NCBI GenBank assembly: GCA_002304345.1
Contig: NEUU01000008.1
Coordinates: 107,943-171,942, forward strand
Length of the DNA: 64,000 nucleotides
DNA from: Verrucomicrobia bacterium Tous-C9LFEB
Lineage (GTDB): Bacteria; Verrucomicrobiota; Verrucomicrobiia; Methylacidiphilales; UBA1321
Reading direction: 5' to 3'
The notes beneath the pieces were generated by a model that saw only the letters and a list, made by a program, of their open reading frames with translations, ran no database searches and was not told the DNA's origin. Below, piece by piece: positions 29,656-38,662 of this stretch. Each line of letters begins with the position of its first letter. The stretch's first letter is position 1. Made by a program: the position numbers and the translations under genes.

Positions 29656-31388
29656 TTGGAAAGCATGGAGGTGGGCAGTGTCGACTCCTCGATCGTCACC
29701 TCTCCGGAAAGAGTCGTAGCAGTGGTTTTCTGGTACGTAACGATGGCGACATCACGTTTGGACTCTTGCGAGGTGATCCACTTTCTTTTGTCCCATGAAG
29801 GTTTCACCGCCACGATATTGCGGCAGGTAACGGCTGCCGAAATGAACGCCACCTGAAGCAGGCCATTGTCCCAAGAGCGGACGTTATTCAATTCTCCCCG
29901 GCAATTGAGTAATGCAAACCCCCAGCCGCTATTGGCAAACGTTTCAATGTCCGTGGCCTCCATGGAACAGGAAGCGACGTTGCAGAGCCCATTGTCGTTC
30001 TCCCAGAAGCGGCCCTTGCGAATGGCGCATTCGATCTTGTCGTGAGCCGAGAAACCTTCGTCCAGATTATGAAAACCTTCGATATTCTCGAAAACGAGAT
30101 CCGTTCCCGTCCCGTGCAGATTGTAGCCATCGTTCAAACTGCCGCTTGCCCGCGTATTACGGTAAATGTGGTGAGAGACATTGAGAATGCAGAAGACCAG
30201 ATCGCGGGAGGATATTTCCCACCCATCCGCTTCCACGCCCGGCTCCAAAATCAGTTTTCGCCCGCCCTCCGCAAGCGTGGCCAGCGGCAAAAATTGGCCG
30301 TTCGCGGCGTCCTGAAAAAGACGCTTTCCGCGAAAAGTCAGGACTCCGGGGAATGCCAGCGGTTGTGCGTTGTTGACCCACATGGATTCCTTTTTTTCGA
30401 AACCCTGCACATACTTCAGTCCCGCAAAAAAAGCCGTGAGATCACAGATCCACCGGTCGCCCTCCTTCTTAAACTGGAGCGGTTCAAAACCCGTCACCAC
30501 TTCACCATTGCCGTCGAAAATCACCGGACGCCCCACCTCCCCCGAACGCGAAATGCGTACACTTTCACGATAAGGTCCACTGCCCTTGGCCAACCGAATC
30601 GTATCTCCCGGCCGCACCTCGCTCGCGGCTGCGGCGATCGTGGCATAAGGCGTTCCGCCGCGTTGATCCACTTCCAAAACACGCCCCGGCGCACGAGAAG
30701 ACTCTGCTGCCACACCGCTCGGGTTGGAAATCTGGACCGCGGGAGCGCTGGTGGCTCCCGTGTTCGATTGCGATTGCGCGGGAAACAATAAAAAGTTCAG
30801 CGTCGTTCCCGCCGCATATTTCGCAGCATCTTTGGCCAGCGACTGAAAACCCTGTCCACCGGCATAGGCATTCGCGGGGCCCACATTGAACGTCACCGCA
30901 TTTCCTACTCCCTCCGCGAGAAACTGGAGCAGGAAGCAATAGTCTCCCGGTTCGAGTGGCACCGGATCAAAGGCAATCGACAGCCAGGCTCCCTTGCGCA
31001 AGACCTCCCCGCGCCCCGGCAATTTCCCCTCGCGAACGGCGATGATTTCTCCCGGACCGATCCCCTTGGAGGAGGGACGTGCGAAGGTCAACCGGAACGG
31101 AGCGAGTGTCGGAGGCTTGGCCGTTCCGGAATTAATTTGCAGCACCAGACGCTCCGCCGTGAACGCTTTCTCGACGTGAAAAAACTGCCCCATGTCGCGG
31201 CGTCCTTCTGGCGTCCAATACCACCGCATCCCATCTTTATCTTCAGAGCGATAACTGCCGACCTCCGCTGTTTCCGATGGCACGCCGGAAAGAACGGAAG
31301 TTTTGGCTTCTCCGGACAACTGCGCGAGCGCGGTGCCAGTCAGAAATATCAGGCTCAGTAAGCCAGCCAATGACGGAGCGAACTTCAT
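29652..31388 (-). CDS. Secreted right-handed parallel beta-helix protein (polysaccharide lyase/hydrolase-like)
   Basis: The protein has 578 residues with a signal peptide (LAGLLSLIFLTGTALAQ). The first 200 residues form a beta-sandwich-like region. From about residue 235 the sequence VDQRGGTPYATIAAAASEVRPGDTIRLA opens a pectate-lyase/chondroitinase-B-like fold, followed by beta-helix rungs with Asn ladders (NVSHHIYRNTRAS, NDNGLCNVASCSMEATDIETFANSGWG). Exact catalytic residues cannot be assigned by eye. It is coupled by 4-bp overlaps to the genes on both sides (31385-33142 and 29023-29655). Confidence 0.75.
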   Translation of the reverse strand: MKFAPSLAGLLSLIFLTGTALAQLSGEAKTSVLSGVPSETAEVGSYRSEDKDGMRWYWTPEGRRDMGQFFHVEKAFTAERLVLQINSGTAKPPTLAPFRLTFARPSSKGIGPGEIIAVREGKLPGRGEVLRKGAWLSIAFDPVPLEPGDYCFLLQFLAEGVGNAVTFNVGPANAYAGGQGFQSLAKDAAKYAAGTTLNFLLFPAQSQSNTGATSAPAVQISNPSGVAAESSRAPGRVLEVDQRGGTPYATIAAAASEVRPGDTIRLAKGSGPYRESVRISRSGEVGRPVIFDGNGEVVTGFEPLQFKKEGDRWICDLTAFFAGLKYVQGFEKKESMWVNNAQPLAFPGVLTFRGKRLFQDAANGQFLPLATLAEGGRKLILEPGVEADGWEISSRDLVFCILNVSHHIYRNTRASGSLNDGYNLHGTGTDLVFENIEGFHNLDEGFSAHDKIECAIRKGRFWENDNGLCNVASCSMEATDIETFANSGWGFALLNCRGELNNVRSWDNGLLQVAFISAAVTCRNIVAVKPSWDKRKWITSQESKRDVAIVTYQKTTATTLSGEVTIEESTLPTSMLSK

Positions 31389-33142
31389 GGATTCACGGAG
31401 ATTTTGGATGCTGCGGCTCCCGCCTCGACCTTGTTATTGGTCACCTCGGCTTGAGCCTGAATAATCGAAATGGAGGAGGAACTGGTCAGTCCGTACTCCA
31501 TCGCCGTCTTGGCCGTGCTGGAGAGATTCACCCGGCGCAGGATATTGTCCGTGATTTTCACATCCTTCGCGGCGACCACACTGATGCCACTCACGGAGCA
31601 ACCATCGATGGTGTTCCCGGAGATCGAGATATTCTCGTTGCCGGGATAATAAAGCGTACCCGGCCCCTGCGGCATGACATGCGCGATGACGGCAATGGCT
31701 CCCGGCGAGTAACTCTCCGGCAACGTAATATTGATGCCTTCGCCCACATCGGTGATGCGATTATTCCGCACCGCGATGTTGCGACACCACCCCGCTTCGC
31801 GCCAGTAGGCGAACTCGGGACCGACGGTAATGGCGGAACCCTTGATGCGTTCGAACCGGTTGTTTTCCACCACGCCATCGTTGCTCATCAAGCGCAGTCC
31901 GCGCCCCCGATGATCATGGAAAGAGGAATTGCGAATGACAAAGTTGGGCGCGCTCGTCGCGGGGATGTCGCAAAAATCGCCCGCCGCCACGCCGCTGACC
32001 GGTTCGACCAGTCGGATGCGATAAAAGGCCGCCGTGTCCGATTGGCGAAAAGTCGGCCAGATTTTCTTGGCCGTGGCCAGCCAGGTATCGCGATTTTCTT
32101 CCGCCGCAGCCGCAGATTCCACCCGAGCCGTGGCCGTAATCTGGTAGTTCGGTTCTTTCAGAAAACGAATTTCGTCGCCGGGCCGGATCAGCGATTCGAA
32201 GGCATCCCCCCGTTGCGGACGCATGGAAAGAAACGTGCGGTCATCAATCCATTTCAGGACGGGCAAAGTGACTCCGTGCAGATTCACCGAATCGTCGCCC
32301 ATATACGAAAACTCACACCCATCCATCACCGGGCCCTTGCGCGTATACGCCGCATTAAAGGCGTCCGCGCAGGTGGAGAAAAGCCGTTCCTGCGTCGCCC
32401 CTTCGGGCTTGGGACCGGGAATAACGCGAACGTTTTTATAGACGCCCGAGTCCTCGCAAAACCGAACCAAAAATCCAAGCGCCGGGGCCGCATACACCGT
32501 CACATCTTCAAACGCGATTCCCTTGCAACCCTGCTTCATGGTGATTCCGGCAATCTGTCGAATGTTGAAGACAACGCGGTCCCCCACCTTGATCATATCG
32601 CGGCCTGTCTTGGCAAAAAAGATACGTCCGGTGCGTGGCGTCAAAATATCGATCTTAATGGCATAATAATCCGGTGATCCGGGTTTCCAACGCGGGGCGT
32701 CTTTCTCGAACAAATGGACCAGCCGCCGTTTGACGTATTCTTTCGTCACATCCGCATAGCCCGCGTGAATCTCAAATTCGGCCACGCCCTCTTTGGCATC
32801 ATAGGCCGTGATACTTCCCTGGGTGAACGGCAGCGGATCATAGTCAAACGTGGCCCCGACCAACTTGACGTTCTCGCTCTGGAAAATCTGGAGAACCGGC
32901 GCGTCCTTATTCGTCGCGATGAAGGTGACACCCCGCGCTTCGATCGTCGTATTCTTCACACCACGCAGAATCAGCCCCTCATTGGGCAGGCGATACCGGC
33001 CCGGTGGAATCGTCAATACCGCAACAGGGTGATCGCTCAAAGACCGAAAAGCAGCACTCGGATCAAAGGCTTTTTCCTCACCAAATACGTATTTGGTTGA
33101 GATCAGGGAAAGCAAACACACCGCCCACACGACTTGCTTCAT
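31385..33142 (-). CDS. Secreted right-handed parallel beta-helix protein, possible GH110-like
   Basis: The protein has 585 residues with a signal peptide (QVVWAVCLLSLISTKYVFG). Beta-helix rungs appear from the start (IPPGRYRLPNEGLILRGVKNTTIEARGVTFIAT) and again in the C-terminal half (FVIRNSSFHDHRGRGLRLMSNDGVVENNRFERIKGSAI, NENISISGNTIDGCSVSGISVVAAKDVKITDN). The segment GATFDYDPLPFTQGSI resembles that of GH110 alpha-1,3-galactosidase-like proteins, which share this fold. That link is by eye and tentative. It follows the PEP-CTERM gene by 22 bp and overlaps the next beta-helix gene by 4 bp. Confidence 0.72.
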   Translation of the reverse strand: MKQVVWAVCLLSLISTKYVFGEEKAFDPSAAFRSLSDHPVAVLTIPPGRYRLPNEGLILRGVKNTTIEARGVTFIATNKDAPVLQIFQSENVKLVGATFDYDPLPFTQGSITAYDAKEGVAEFEIHAGYADVTKEYVKRRLVHLFEKDAPRWKPGSPDYYAIKIDILTPRTGRIFFAKTGRDMIKVGDRVVFNIRQIAGITMKQGCKGIAFEDVTVYAAPALGFLVRFCEDSGVYKNVRVIPGPKPEGATQERLFSTCADAFNAAYTRKGPVMDGCEFSYMGDDSVNLHGVTLPVLKWIDDRTFLSMRPQRGDAFESLIRPGDEIRFLKEPNYQITATARVESAAAAEENRDTWLATAKKIWPTFRQSDTAAFYRIRLVEPVSGVAAGDFCDIPATSAPNFVIRNSSFHDHRGRGLRLMSNDGVVENNRFERIKGSAITVGPEFAYWREAGWCRNIAVRNNRITDVGEGINITLPESYSPGAIAVIAHVMPQGPGTLYYPGNENISISGNTIDGCSVSGISVVAAKDVKITDNILRRVNLSSTAKTAMEYGLTSSSSISIIQAQAEVTNNKVEAGAAASKISVNP

Positions 33143-33164
33143 ATATTCAATTAGTTAACTTCCA

Positions 33165-33890
33165 CTAGGAACGCTGGTTACGCAAGCGCAACCCAGCAAT
33201 CAAGACCATCCCGGCCCCCATCAGCAGGGCCGTGGAGGAAGGTTCGGGCACCGTCACACCCTGGACATAAAAGTAGTAATCCGAGCCCTGCTGGGCAAAG
33301 CTTGAGCCATCGGCCGACGACCAGACGCTACCACTCGCGTAACCACCCGCCGTCACGGCGCTAAAGACCAGATTGCGATTAACCGCAGGCGTCGTCCATG
33401 TGAGCATCAGGGTGTAATAATATTGTCCCTGCAGAGTGAGATCCGTCAGGTTAAAATTCAGCCATTGCCCCGATCCCGTTCCCGCGGCCATCCCGCTCGT
33501 AGGGAAAATCCCCGTCTCGCTCGTTAAAAGGGTCCCAATCGAATTCAGCGCACTGCTTTGGTAGATGCTCACCGTGAATTCCGCGCCCGGATCGCCACCT
33601 TGGATATTCCCATTGAGTTGAAGTCCAAACGATTCCAGCGTTATGCTGTCCGCCGTGTAAAAAGACTGGCCGACATCCCGGCGCACCGGCGTCATATTGG
33701 AATCATTTTTCCAGACATAACCACCAATCGTTCCCGTGCTAAAACTGGTGAGAACGTGAGTGGTAGGCATGGCCGTTCCATCCAACGAAAGTAAGACTGC
33801 CGAACAAGCTTTTTCCGGGATGACAATACCAGCAATAACGACAATAACGGCGATGAGAGACAGTTTGATCATTAGTAATAATGGATTCAT
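33165..33890 (-). CDS. PEP-CTERM exported protein (cassette 2)
   Basis: The protein has 241 residues. A signal peptide (LIAVIVVIAGIVIPEKACSA) leads into a beta-sandwich domain rich in Ser, Thr and Gly. The C-terminus is the sorting signal VPEPSSTALLMGAGMVLIAGLRLRNQRS: PEP motif, helix and basic tail. The start at 33890 is supported by AAGGAG 8 nt upstream on the minus strand. It is the first gene after the LacI regulator and the likely head of the 33890-27598 transcript. Function is unknown; a surface or matrix role is assumed for the class. Confidence 0.85.
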   Translation of the reverse strand: MNPLLLMIKLSLIAVIVVIAGIVIPEKACSAVLLSLDGTAMPTTHVLTSFSTGTIGGYVWKNDSNMTPVRRDVGQSFYTADSITLESFGLQLNGNIQGGDPGAEFTVSIYQSSALNSIGTLLTSETGIFPTSGMAAGTGSGQWLNFNLTDLTLQGQYYYTLMLTWTTPAVNRNLVFSAVTAGGYASGSVWSSADGSSFAQQGSDYYFYVQGVTVPEPSSTALLMGAGMVLIAGLRLRNQRS

Positions 33891-33905
33891 TAATCGGGCT
33901 CCTTA

Positions 33906-33920
33906 CCTAATTCGAATTGG
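33906..33920. promoter_or_regulatory. Palindrome around AATTCGAATT, candidate operator before the cassette 2 PEP-CTERM gene
   Basis: CCTAATTCGAATTGG contains a perfect 10-bp palindrome (33909-33918) with partly symmetric flanks, centred about 25 bp before the start codon of the PEP-CTERM gene and close to the neighbouring LacI gene. LacI proteins bind such symmetric sites with a central CG. Inferred from symmetry and position only. Confidence 0.4.
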
Positions 33921-34014
33921 GTTACTCAAAGTATCTATTACGCCCCTGTTTCTTGCAAGAAAAATATCGCCTTGACCCCTTGGAGGCGTGGATCGCCCCT
34001 TGCGCGCCCGGAAC

Positions 34015-35121
34015 TTAACCCTTCGTCGGGGCAGGCCCGCTCGATTCGCGAGCTATAAAGCTGCCCTTGATCTTCACTTCCACTGGCTTTCCCCGTTCTC
34101 GGGCAGGCAATGCCAGTTGCATCGAGAGCAACTCACCGACCTGGGCGATGACCGCTCCAGGGTGTTGATCCACCGTGGTCAGCGTTGGACGCAACGTCTG
34201 GGCTACGTCCTGATTATTGAATCCTGTGACCGAAATATCCTTCGGCACGGAAAGTCCCGCATCCTTCACGGTCTGAATGGCGCCAAGAGCAATCAAGTCG
34301 TCCTGACAAATAAACGCGGTCGGTCGCGGCTTCAGCGACAGCGCACGCGCCGCCATCTCCGCTCCCCCCTTGATCGGACTCTCAAAAGGCGACGGATACT
34401 TGTACCAGGAGAAAACCTCGTCAGGATTCAGCCCCCGCGCTATCACGCCTTCCGTCAATGGCGGCCAGCGCCAGATATTGTCCGGCGAAATCCCAAGCAA
34501 CGCAAACTGACGATGCCCCAGATCGAGCAAATGGTCGACGATCTCGCGCATGGCCTTGTGACGATCGAGCATCACCATGGGAACCTCCTGCGGCCACCAC
34601 GGATCGACGCTGACCAAGGCCATGGAGCGCGTGGCCTGCCGGATCTTGGCAGAGGAAAGCATCGAAAAGAAAATCACCACACCGTCCACGCGAATGCGGC
34701 GAAAATCCTCCAGCACGCGTTGTTCGTTTTCAGGATCGTTCAGGGACGCCTCCAGCAGGCTCCGGAATCCACGGTTGCGCAAATACTCCTGAAGTTCGAA
34801 TACCTTCTGATCCAGTATGGGAATATTGAGGCGGCTAAAACAAATGCCGATCATGCTGATGCCGCGCCCACGCAATCCCCGCGCAAAGGGATTGGGCCGG
34901 AATCCAAGCTCATCCATCGCCGTGAGCACGCGCTTCCGCGTTTCCTCACTGATGTCATGATGCCCATTGATCGCGCGGGAAACCGTCCATTGCGAAAGAT
35001 TCAAATACTTCGCGAGATCCGCCGTGGAAACAACAGAAGGCTCCGATCTTTTTTGTGAAGAGCCGCTCGGGCCGGGTGATTCCAATCCAGGCATACACCG
35101 CATAACATACTCTGCCAGCAT
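34015..35121 (-). CDS. LacI-family transcriptional regulator
   Basis: The protein has 368 residues. The helix-turn-helix and hinge region is VVSTADLAKYLNLSQWTVSRAINGHHDISEETRKRVLTAMDELGFRPNPFARGLRG, beginning near residue 30. The rest is a periplasmic-binding-like effector domain (ISMIGICFSRLNIP, FICQDDLIALGAIQTVKDAGLSVPKDISVTGFNNQ). The 30 residues before the HTH are unusually long for LacI, so an internal ATG (residue 7 or 10) may be the true start. It sits directly upstream of the PEP-CTERM/beta-helix run on the same strand and is its likely sugar-responsive repressor. Confidence 0.92.
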   Translation of the reverse strand: MLAEYVMRCMPGLESPGPSGSSQKRSEPSVVSTADLAKYLNLSQWTVSRAINGHHDISEETRKRVLTAMDELGFRPNPFARGLRGRGISMIGICFSRLNIPILDQKVFELQEYLRNRGFRSLLEASLNDPENEQRVLEDFRRIRVDGVVIFFSMLSSAKIRQATRSMALVSVDPWWPQEVPMVMLDRHKAMREIVDHLLDLGHRQFALLGISPDNIWRWPPLTEGVIARGLNPDEVFSWYKYPSPFESPIKGGAEMAARALSLKPRPTAFICQDDLIALGAIQTVKDAGLSVPKDISVTGFNNQDVAQTLRPTLTTVDQHPGAVIAQVGELLSMQLALPARERGKPVEVKIKGSFIARESSGPAPTKG

Positions 35122-35199
35122 GACGTGTCACGCACTTGCTTTGAGGTCATCTCAAGTCGAGTCGGCCGATTCTCTCGTAACAACACCTTCCAACTCTTA

Positions 35200-35225
35200 A
35201 AAAAATTACATAAATGTAATTTTTT
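35200..35225. promoter_or_regulatory. Long AT-rich inverted repeat in the divergent LacI/RHH intergenic region
   Basis: AAAAAATTACAT-AA-ATGTAATTTTTT is a perfect 12-bp inverted repeat with a 2-bp centre. Two further TTACAT half-sites follow within 50 bp. It lies between the divergent genes at 35121 (minus) and 35291 (plus), so an operator is more likely than a terminator; the stem has almost no GC. Confidence 0.45.
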
Positions 35226-35290
35226 ACATTTTTTGTCAGTTTTATACAAAAATGTTGTTTTTACATGTGAGCTTATTTAATATCAGTAAA

Positions 35291-35524
35291 ATGAAAAGCG
35301 CTGCTCCGAAAATGCCCATCAAGAGTAAAAAGATCGTCGGAACACAAGATGTACTCGTGAACCTCAAACCCCAGGAAAAGAAGGCCCTTGCCTTGAAAGC
35401 GCGTCTTCATGGCGTCACACCTTCAGATTTTGTACGTTTAGCGCTGAATCAATATTTCATGAACGCCGTACTGGATACCAAGCTCGATGCCAAACGACGT
35501 CGCGTGAGTTCATTAGTGGAGTAA
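35291..35524 (+). CDS. Small ribbon-helix-helix-like protein
   Basis: The protein has 77 residues, taken from ATG 35291. A basic N-terminus (MKSAAPKMPIKSKK) precedes a short strand and two helices: VLVNLKPQEKKALALKARLHGVTPSDFVRLALNQYF. This pattern (beta strand, helix, G-x-S/T-x-SDFVR) is that of CopG/Arc-type RHH DNA-binding proteins. It is followed after 95 bp by the sigma-54-type regulator. Its target is unknown, and there is no toxin-like partner gene beside it. Confidence 0.6.
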   Translation: MKSAAPKMPIKSKKIVGTQDVLVNLKPQEKKALALKARLHGVTPSDFVRLALNQYFMNAVLDTKLDAKRRRVSSLVE

Positions 35525-35619
35525 TTTCACGCCAGAAGTGCCTGACACCCCATGAAATCGCAGCCAGCCACTTCTTTGTCCGTCTGAGCCATTCAGCGGA
35601 CGTCATTCTTATCGCAAAC

Positions 35620-36975
35620 ATGAAGCGCATCCTTATTGTCGATGGTGATATTGGATCCAGAGAATCCATCCGCTCGACTTTCTGGGGCATCTATGACATG
35701 CAGACAGCTGAGACGTCCCAGGAAGCCCTGCAAAGGCTCAGCGCCCATCACTTCGACCTGCTGATTTTCGATGCCCTGATGCTGCGGCAGGCCTCCAAAA
35801 ACTTCCTTGAAGAAGCGCGCAAGATTGCCCCGGAAATCCCCCTGATTGCCGTGAGCGCCTTTTATCATGAGCAACGGCTGGATGAAGCCGGGCAACTGCC
35901 CAGCATGGGCTTTATCTGCAAACCCTTCGACGTGTTCGAGCTGCGAAATCTCGTGGCCCGCACGCTGGAAACCGCCAATCTCAAGCGGCATCGCACCACC
36001 TTCAAGAGCGAACTCACCCAGAAGTTTCCGGTCAATGTCATCGGGGAATCGGGCGGCATTCAGCGCGCCGTGGAAATCGCGCAGCAGGCCTCGCAAACCT
36101 CCCATCCCGTGGTGCTCTTGGGAGAGGCGGGCACCGGTCGTGAATTTCTCGCGCGGCAGATTCACTCCTGGAGTCGCCGGGGTAATGAACCCTTCGTCAA
36201 AGTGGAAAATACCAGTTCGGACGTCGAAAGCGTGGATTCAGCAATTTTTGGCGAAGTGATAAACCTGACCGGTGTGGAGATCAAATCCGGCGCGATCGAT
36301 GTGGCCGGCAGTGGCGCCATTTTCCTGAACGACGCGCCCCGTTTTCCGGCCGACACGCGCATCCGTCTGAAGGCGGCATTGAAGAGCAAAGTTTTTCACC
36401 GTCTCGGGAGCCCCGCCAAGGGGATTCCCTACATCACCCGTTTTTTCATCTCTTGCGACTTCTCCAAGGAACCGGAACCGGTCGCGCGCGAATTTCTGGC
36501 GGAACTGGAAAACACTGGACCACTCCACATGATTTCCCTGCCGCCGCTGCGGGAACGCCGTCAGGACATTCCTATGTTGATCGCCCATTATCTGACCCAG
36601 AACCGCTCTGGCTCCTCAGCACGTATGAGTGGGGTGGAGCCCGAAGCCCTGCAGCGGCTTCAATCCTATACCTGGCCGGGAAACGTGCAGGAACTCCGCA
36701 TTGTTCTGGAACGTATTTTGGTGCTCCATGGCGAGGAGGAAGTCCTGCGACTGGGCTATCTGCCCCGCGAGATCGGGGGCAACCCCCTGCCCTACCTTGA
36801 TCCAGAGGTGATTTCCTTTACCGAAGCCACCGAACAATTGCACCGGCAGATGATCACCAGCGCGCTCAAGAAATCCAATGGCCGGATCAAGACCGCCGCC
36901 GACCTGCTCAATCTGACCCCGCGCATCCTGCAGCACCGCATCGATAAATTGCATATCGAAGCGGACAATCTGTAG
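35620..36975 (+). CDS. Degenerate sigma-54-type response regulator (receiver, AAA+, HTH)
   Basis: The protein has 451 residues. The receiver domain (1-120) has Asp8, Asp10, phospho-acceptor Asp51 and the Lys of ICKPF. The central region (about 140-370) is an NtrC-type AAA+ domain and the C-terminus is a Fis-type HTH (ALKKSNGRIKTAADLLNLTPRILQHRIDKL). Key catalytic features are altered. Walker A reads GEAGTGRE (168-175) with Arg in place of Lys. The GAFTGA loop that contacts sigma-54 is missing (GEVINLTGVEIKSGAID at that place). Walker B reads GAIFLNDA instead of GTLFLDE. The arginine-finger region LPPLRERRQDIP and WPGNVQELR remain. It probably cannot hydrolyse ATP or open sigma-54 promoters, and may act as an ordinary DNA-binding response regulator for the adjacent kinases. 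Confidence 0.88.
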   Translation: MKRILIVDGDIGSRESIRSTFWGIYDMQTAETSQEALQRLSAHHFDLLIFDALMLRQASKNFLEEARKIAPEIPLIAVSAFYHEQRLDEAGQLPSMGFICKPFDVFELRNLVARTLETANLKRHRTTFKSELTQKFPVNVIGESGGIQRAVEIAQQASQTSHPVVLLGEAGTGREFLARQIHSWSRRGNEPFVKVENTSSDVESVDSAIFGEVINLTGVEIKSGAIDVAGSGAIFLNDAPRFPADTRIRLKAALKSKVFHRLGSPAKGIPYITRFFISCDFSKEPEPVAREFLAELENTGPLHMISLPPLRERRQDIPMLIAHYLTQNRSGSSARMSGVEPEALQRLQSYTWPGNVQELRIVLERILVLHGEEEVLRLGYLPREIGGNPLPYLDPEVISFTEATEQLHRQMITSALKKSNGRIKTAADLLNLTPRILQHRIDKLHIEADNL

Positions 36976-36985
36976 CAACCCCGCG

Positions 36986-37354
36986 CTATTTCTCCGGCTC
37001 CTCAATCGGCGCGCCACTTGTGTAGCTGCGGCGCAACTTGATCTCGCGGACAATGAGAGGCATCGTGGTTCTCTTGGCTTCGACGAGATCGCGAATTCCC
37101 AGAATGCATTGATCGAGTGTCTGCTCCTCGGTACGGCCCCAAGCCTTGGCCAAGGCCTTAAGCGCCTCGGCCGCTTCACGCGTGACCAGCTTCGGCTGGG
37201 TGAAGCCATTCGGATCGATCAACCACTGGATGAACTCCCGCAAAACGCTGGAAATGGTGGCATTTTGCCCGCGACCCTTGGCATATTCCTCCAGCGCCAG
37301 ACGCACATCCTGCGTCAAACGCACTCTTAATTGTTCCCGTTTGGGTTGTCGCAT
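36986..37354 (-). CDS. Small RHH-like DNA-binding candidate at the end of the phc-like operon
   Basis: The protein has 122 residues from ATG 37354, preceded by GAGG at 11 nt; an in-frame GTG at 37396 is an alternative. The N-terminus (REQLRVRLTQDVRLALEEYAKGRGQNATISSVLREFIQWLID) matches the strand-helix-helix pattern of RHH repressors. The second half is a charged helical segment (TREAAEALKALAKAWGRTEEQTLDQCILGIRDLVEAKR). It follows the receiver-kinase gene by about 50 bp on the same strand and is convergent with the sigma-54-type regulator. It could be a transcriptional output or feedback element of the signalling operon; no family name is assigned. Confidence 0.6.
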   Translation of the reverse strand: MRQPKREQLRVRLTQDVRLALEEYAKGRGQNATISSVLREFIQWLIDPNGFTQPKLVTREAAEALKALAKAWGRTEEQTLDQCILGIRDLVEAKRTTMPLIVREIKLRRSYTSGAPIEEPEK

Positions 37355-37403
37355 ACGTTTCTTTTCCTCGAGGAGATCAGCCGTAATCAGAACCACCTGT
37401 TGC

Positions 37404-38660
37404 TCATGATTCCATCAACATTTTCTCCCAGACTTTTTCCATATCAAACACCCGTTCCAGGAACATCTGTTCTTCGCGCGCGTTCGGCAGGTTGGCCTGC
37501 GAGGGCAGGAAGATGTGGAAGCTGGCTTTGTCCGGGCCATTTTGCGCCATCGTCATCGAACCGGAATGGTGATAGACGATGAAGAAGCAGGTCAACAGAT
37601 TCAGCCCGTACTGCGCCGGTTCGCTCTTCTTCACGAAGAACGGATCGAAGAGACAATTCAAGGTCTTCACCGACAACCCGACACCGTAATCGTTGATTTC
37701 GATTTTCACCCCGGCCCGCCCCGTCTCGTCCGTGGCGGGCGAAGTCGTGATCGTGAGCTTACCACCCTGGGGCAGATTGGCCGCCTCGTCGTCCAGCAAT
37801 AACTGCAGTCCGTTTTGAATGAGCAGGCGGTTGCCGGTGATGGAGATGTTCTCCCCCAGATTCAGGGAAAGCGCGATCTGCTTCTGCTCGAAAGCCTGCT
37901 TTTGGCAATCGCACGAAATCTGCACGATCTCGTTGATCGAAAATTCATCCGTCAGCGGCACCCGTGAGGACTCGGGGATATTGTGAATATCCTGCAAGAG
38001 CGACACAATCTTGCCCATCTGGGTCTGCGCGGTGGAATAGAAATTCTTCCAGTAATCCGGATCGCGCAGATTGTTGATATCCAGATTCTCCCGCTGAAGC
38101 TGCAGCGGAGCGAGATCGAGGAAGGTCTTCACCGCCGTCAGCGAGTTGCGCAGATGCTGATTCAGCCCCGCCGCAAAAATGCCCAGGCTCAGCAGGCGAT
38201 CCGTCATCATCAACCGCTGCAAGGCCGCCAATTTTTCCCGCATCAACAAATCGCGTTCGCGCTGCACCAGATAGAACTCCATGCCACGCTTCAGCGTCAT
38301 CTCCAGGGTGGGCGGGTCCCACGGCTTGTTCACGTATTTGTAAATCGCCCCGCTATTCACGGCGGCGATGGCGGCATTGATATCCGAATAGGCGGTGGCG
38401 AGAATCCGCAACGCCCGGGGCCGGGCGGCACGCACGCGCTCGAGCAATTCCACGCCGCTGCTGGCAGGCATCCGTTGATCGGTCATCACGATGGCGAAGC
38501 GATCGGGATTCTTCGAAAAAATCTGCCATGCCTCCTCGCCACTGGTGGCGATTTCCACGTCGAAGATGTCGGAGAAGTATTCCTTGAAATTGGAAGCCGT
38601 CTGGGTCTCGTCATCCACATAGAGGACGGCAAAGCTTTTGTAATCGTACGTTTGGTTCAT
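37404..38660 (-). CDS. Receiver-histidine kinase protein, PhcR-like
   Basis: The protein has 418 residues. The N-terminal receiver has Asp16-Asp17, phospho-acceptor Asp61 (VMTDQRMP) and Lys112 (YVNKPW). A coiled linker leads to an H-box-like His169 (NQHLRNSLTAVKTFLDL) and a HATPase_c domain (INDYGVGLS, then FDPFFVKK and a GLNL version of the G2 box). A receiver joined to a C-terminal kinase domain, with no DNA-binding part, is the unusual architecture of Ralstonia PhcR. It starts 2 bp after the stop of the membrane kinase gene, so it is co-translated. Presumably it receives phosphate from that kinase and passes it on; the final target is not evident. Confidence 0.82.
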   Translation of the reverse strand: MNQTYDYKSFAVLYVDDETQTASNFKEYFSDIFDVEIATSGEEAWQIFSKNPDRFAIVMTDQRMPASSGVELLERVRAARPRALRILATAYSDINAAIAAVNSGAIYKYVNKPWDPPTLEMTLKRGMEFYLVQRERDLLMREKLAALQRLMMTDRLLSLGIFAAGLNQHLRNSLTAVKTFLDLAPLQLQRENLDINNLRDPDYWKNFYSTAQTQMGKIVSLLQDIHNIPESSRVPLTDEFSINEIVQISCDCQKQAFEQKQIALSLNLGENISITGNRLLIQNGLQLLLDDEAANLPQGGKLTITTSPATDETGRAGVKIEINDYGVGLSVKTLNCLFDPFFVKKSEPAQYGLNLLTCFFIVYHHSGSMTMAQNGPDKASFHIFLPSQANLPNAREEQMFLERVFDMEKVWEKMLMES

Positions 38661-38662
38661 AT

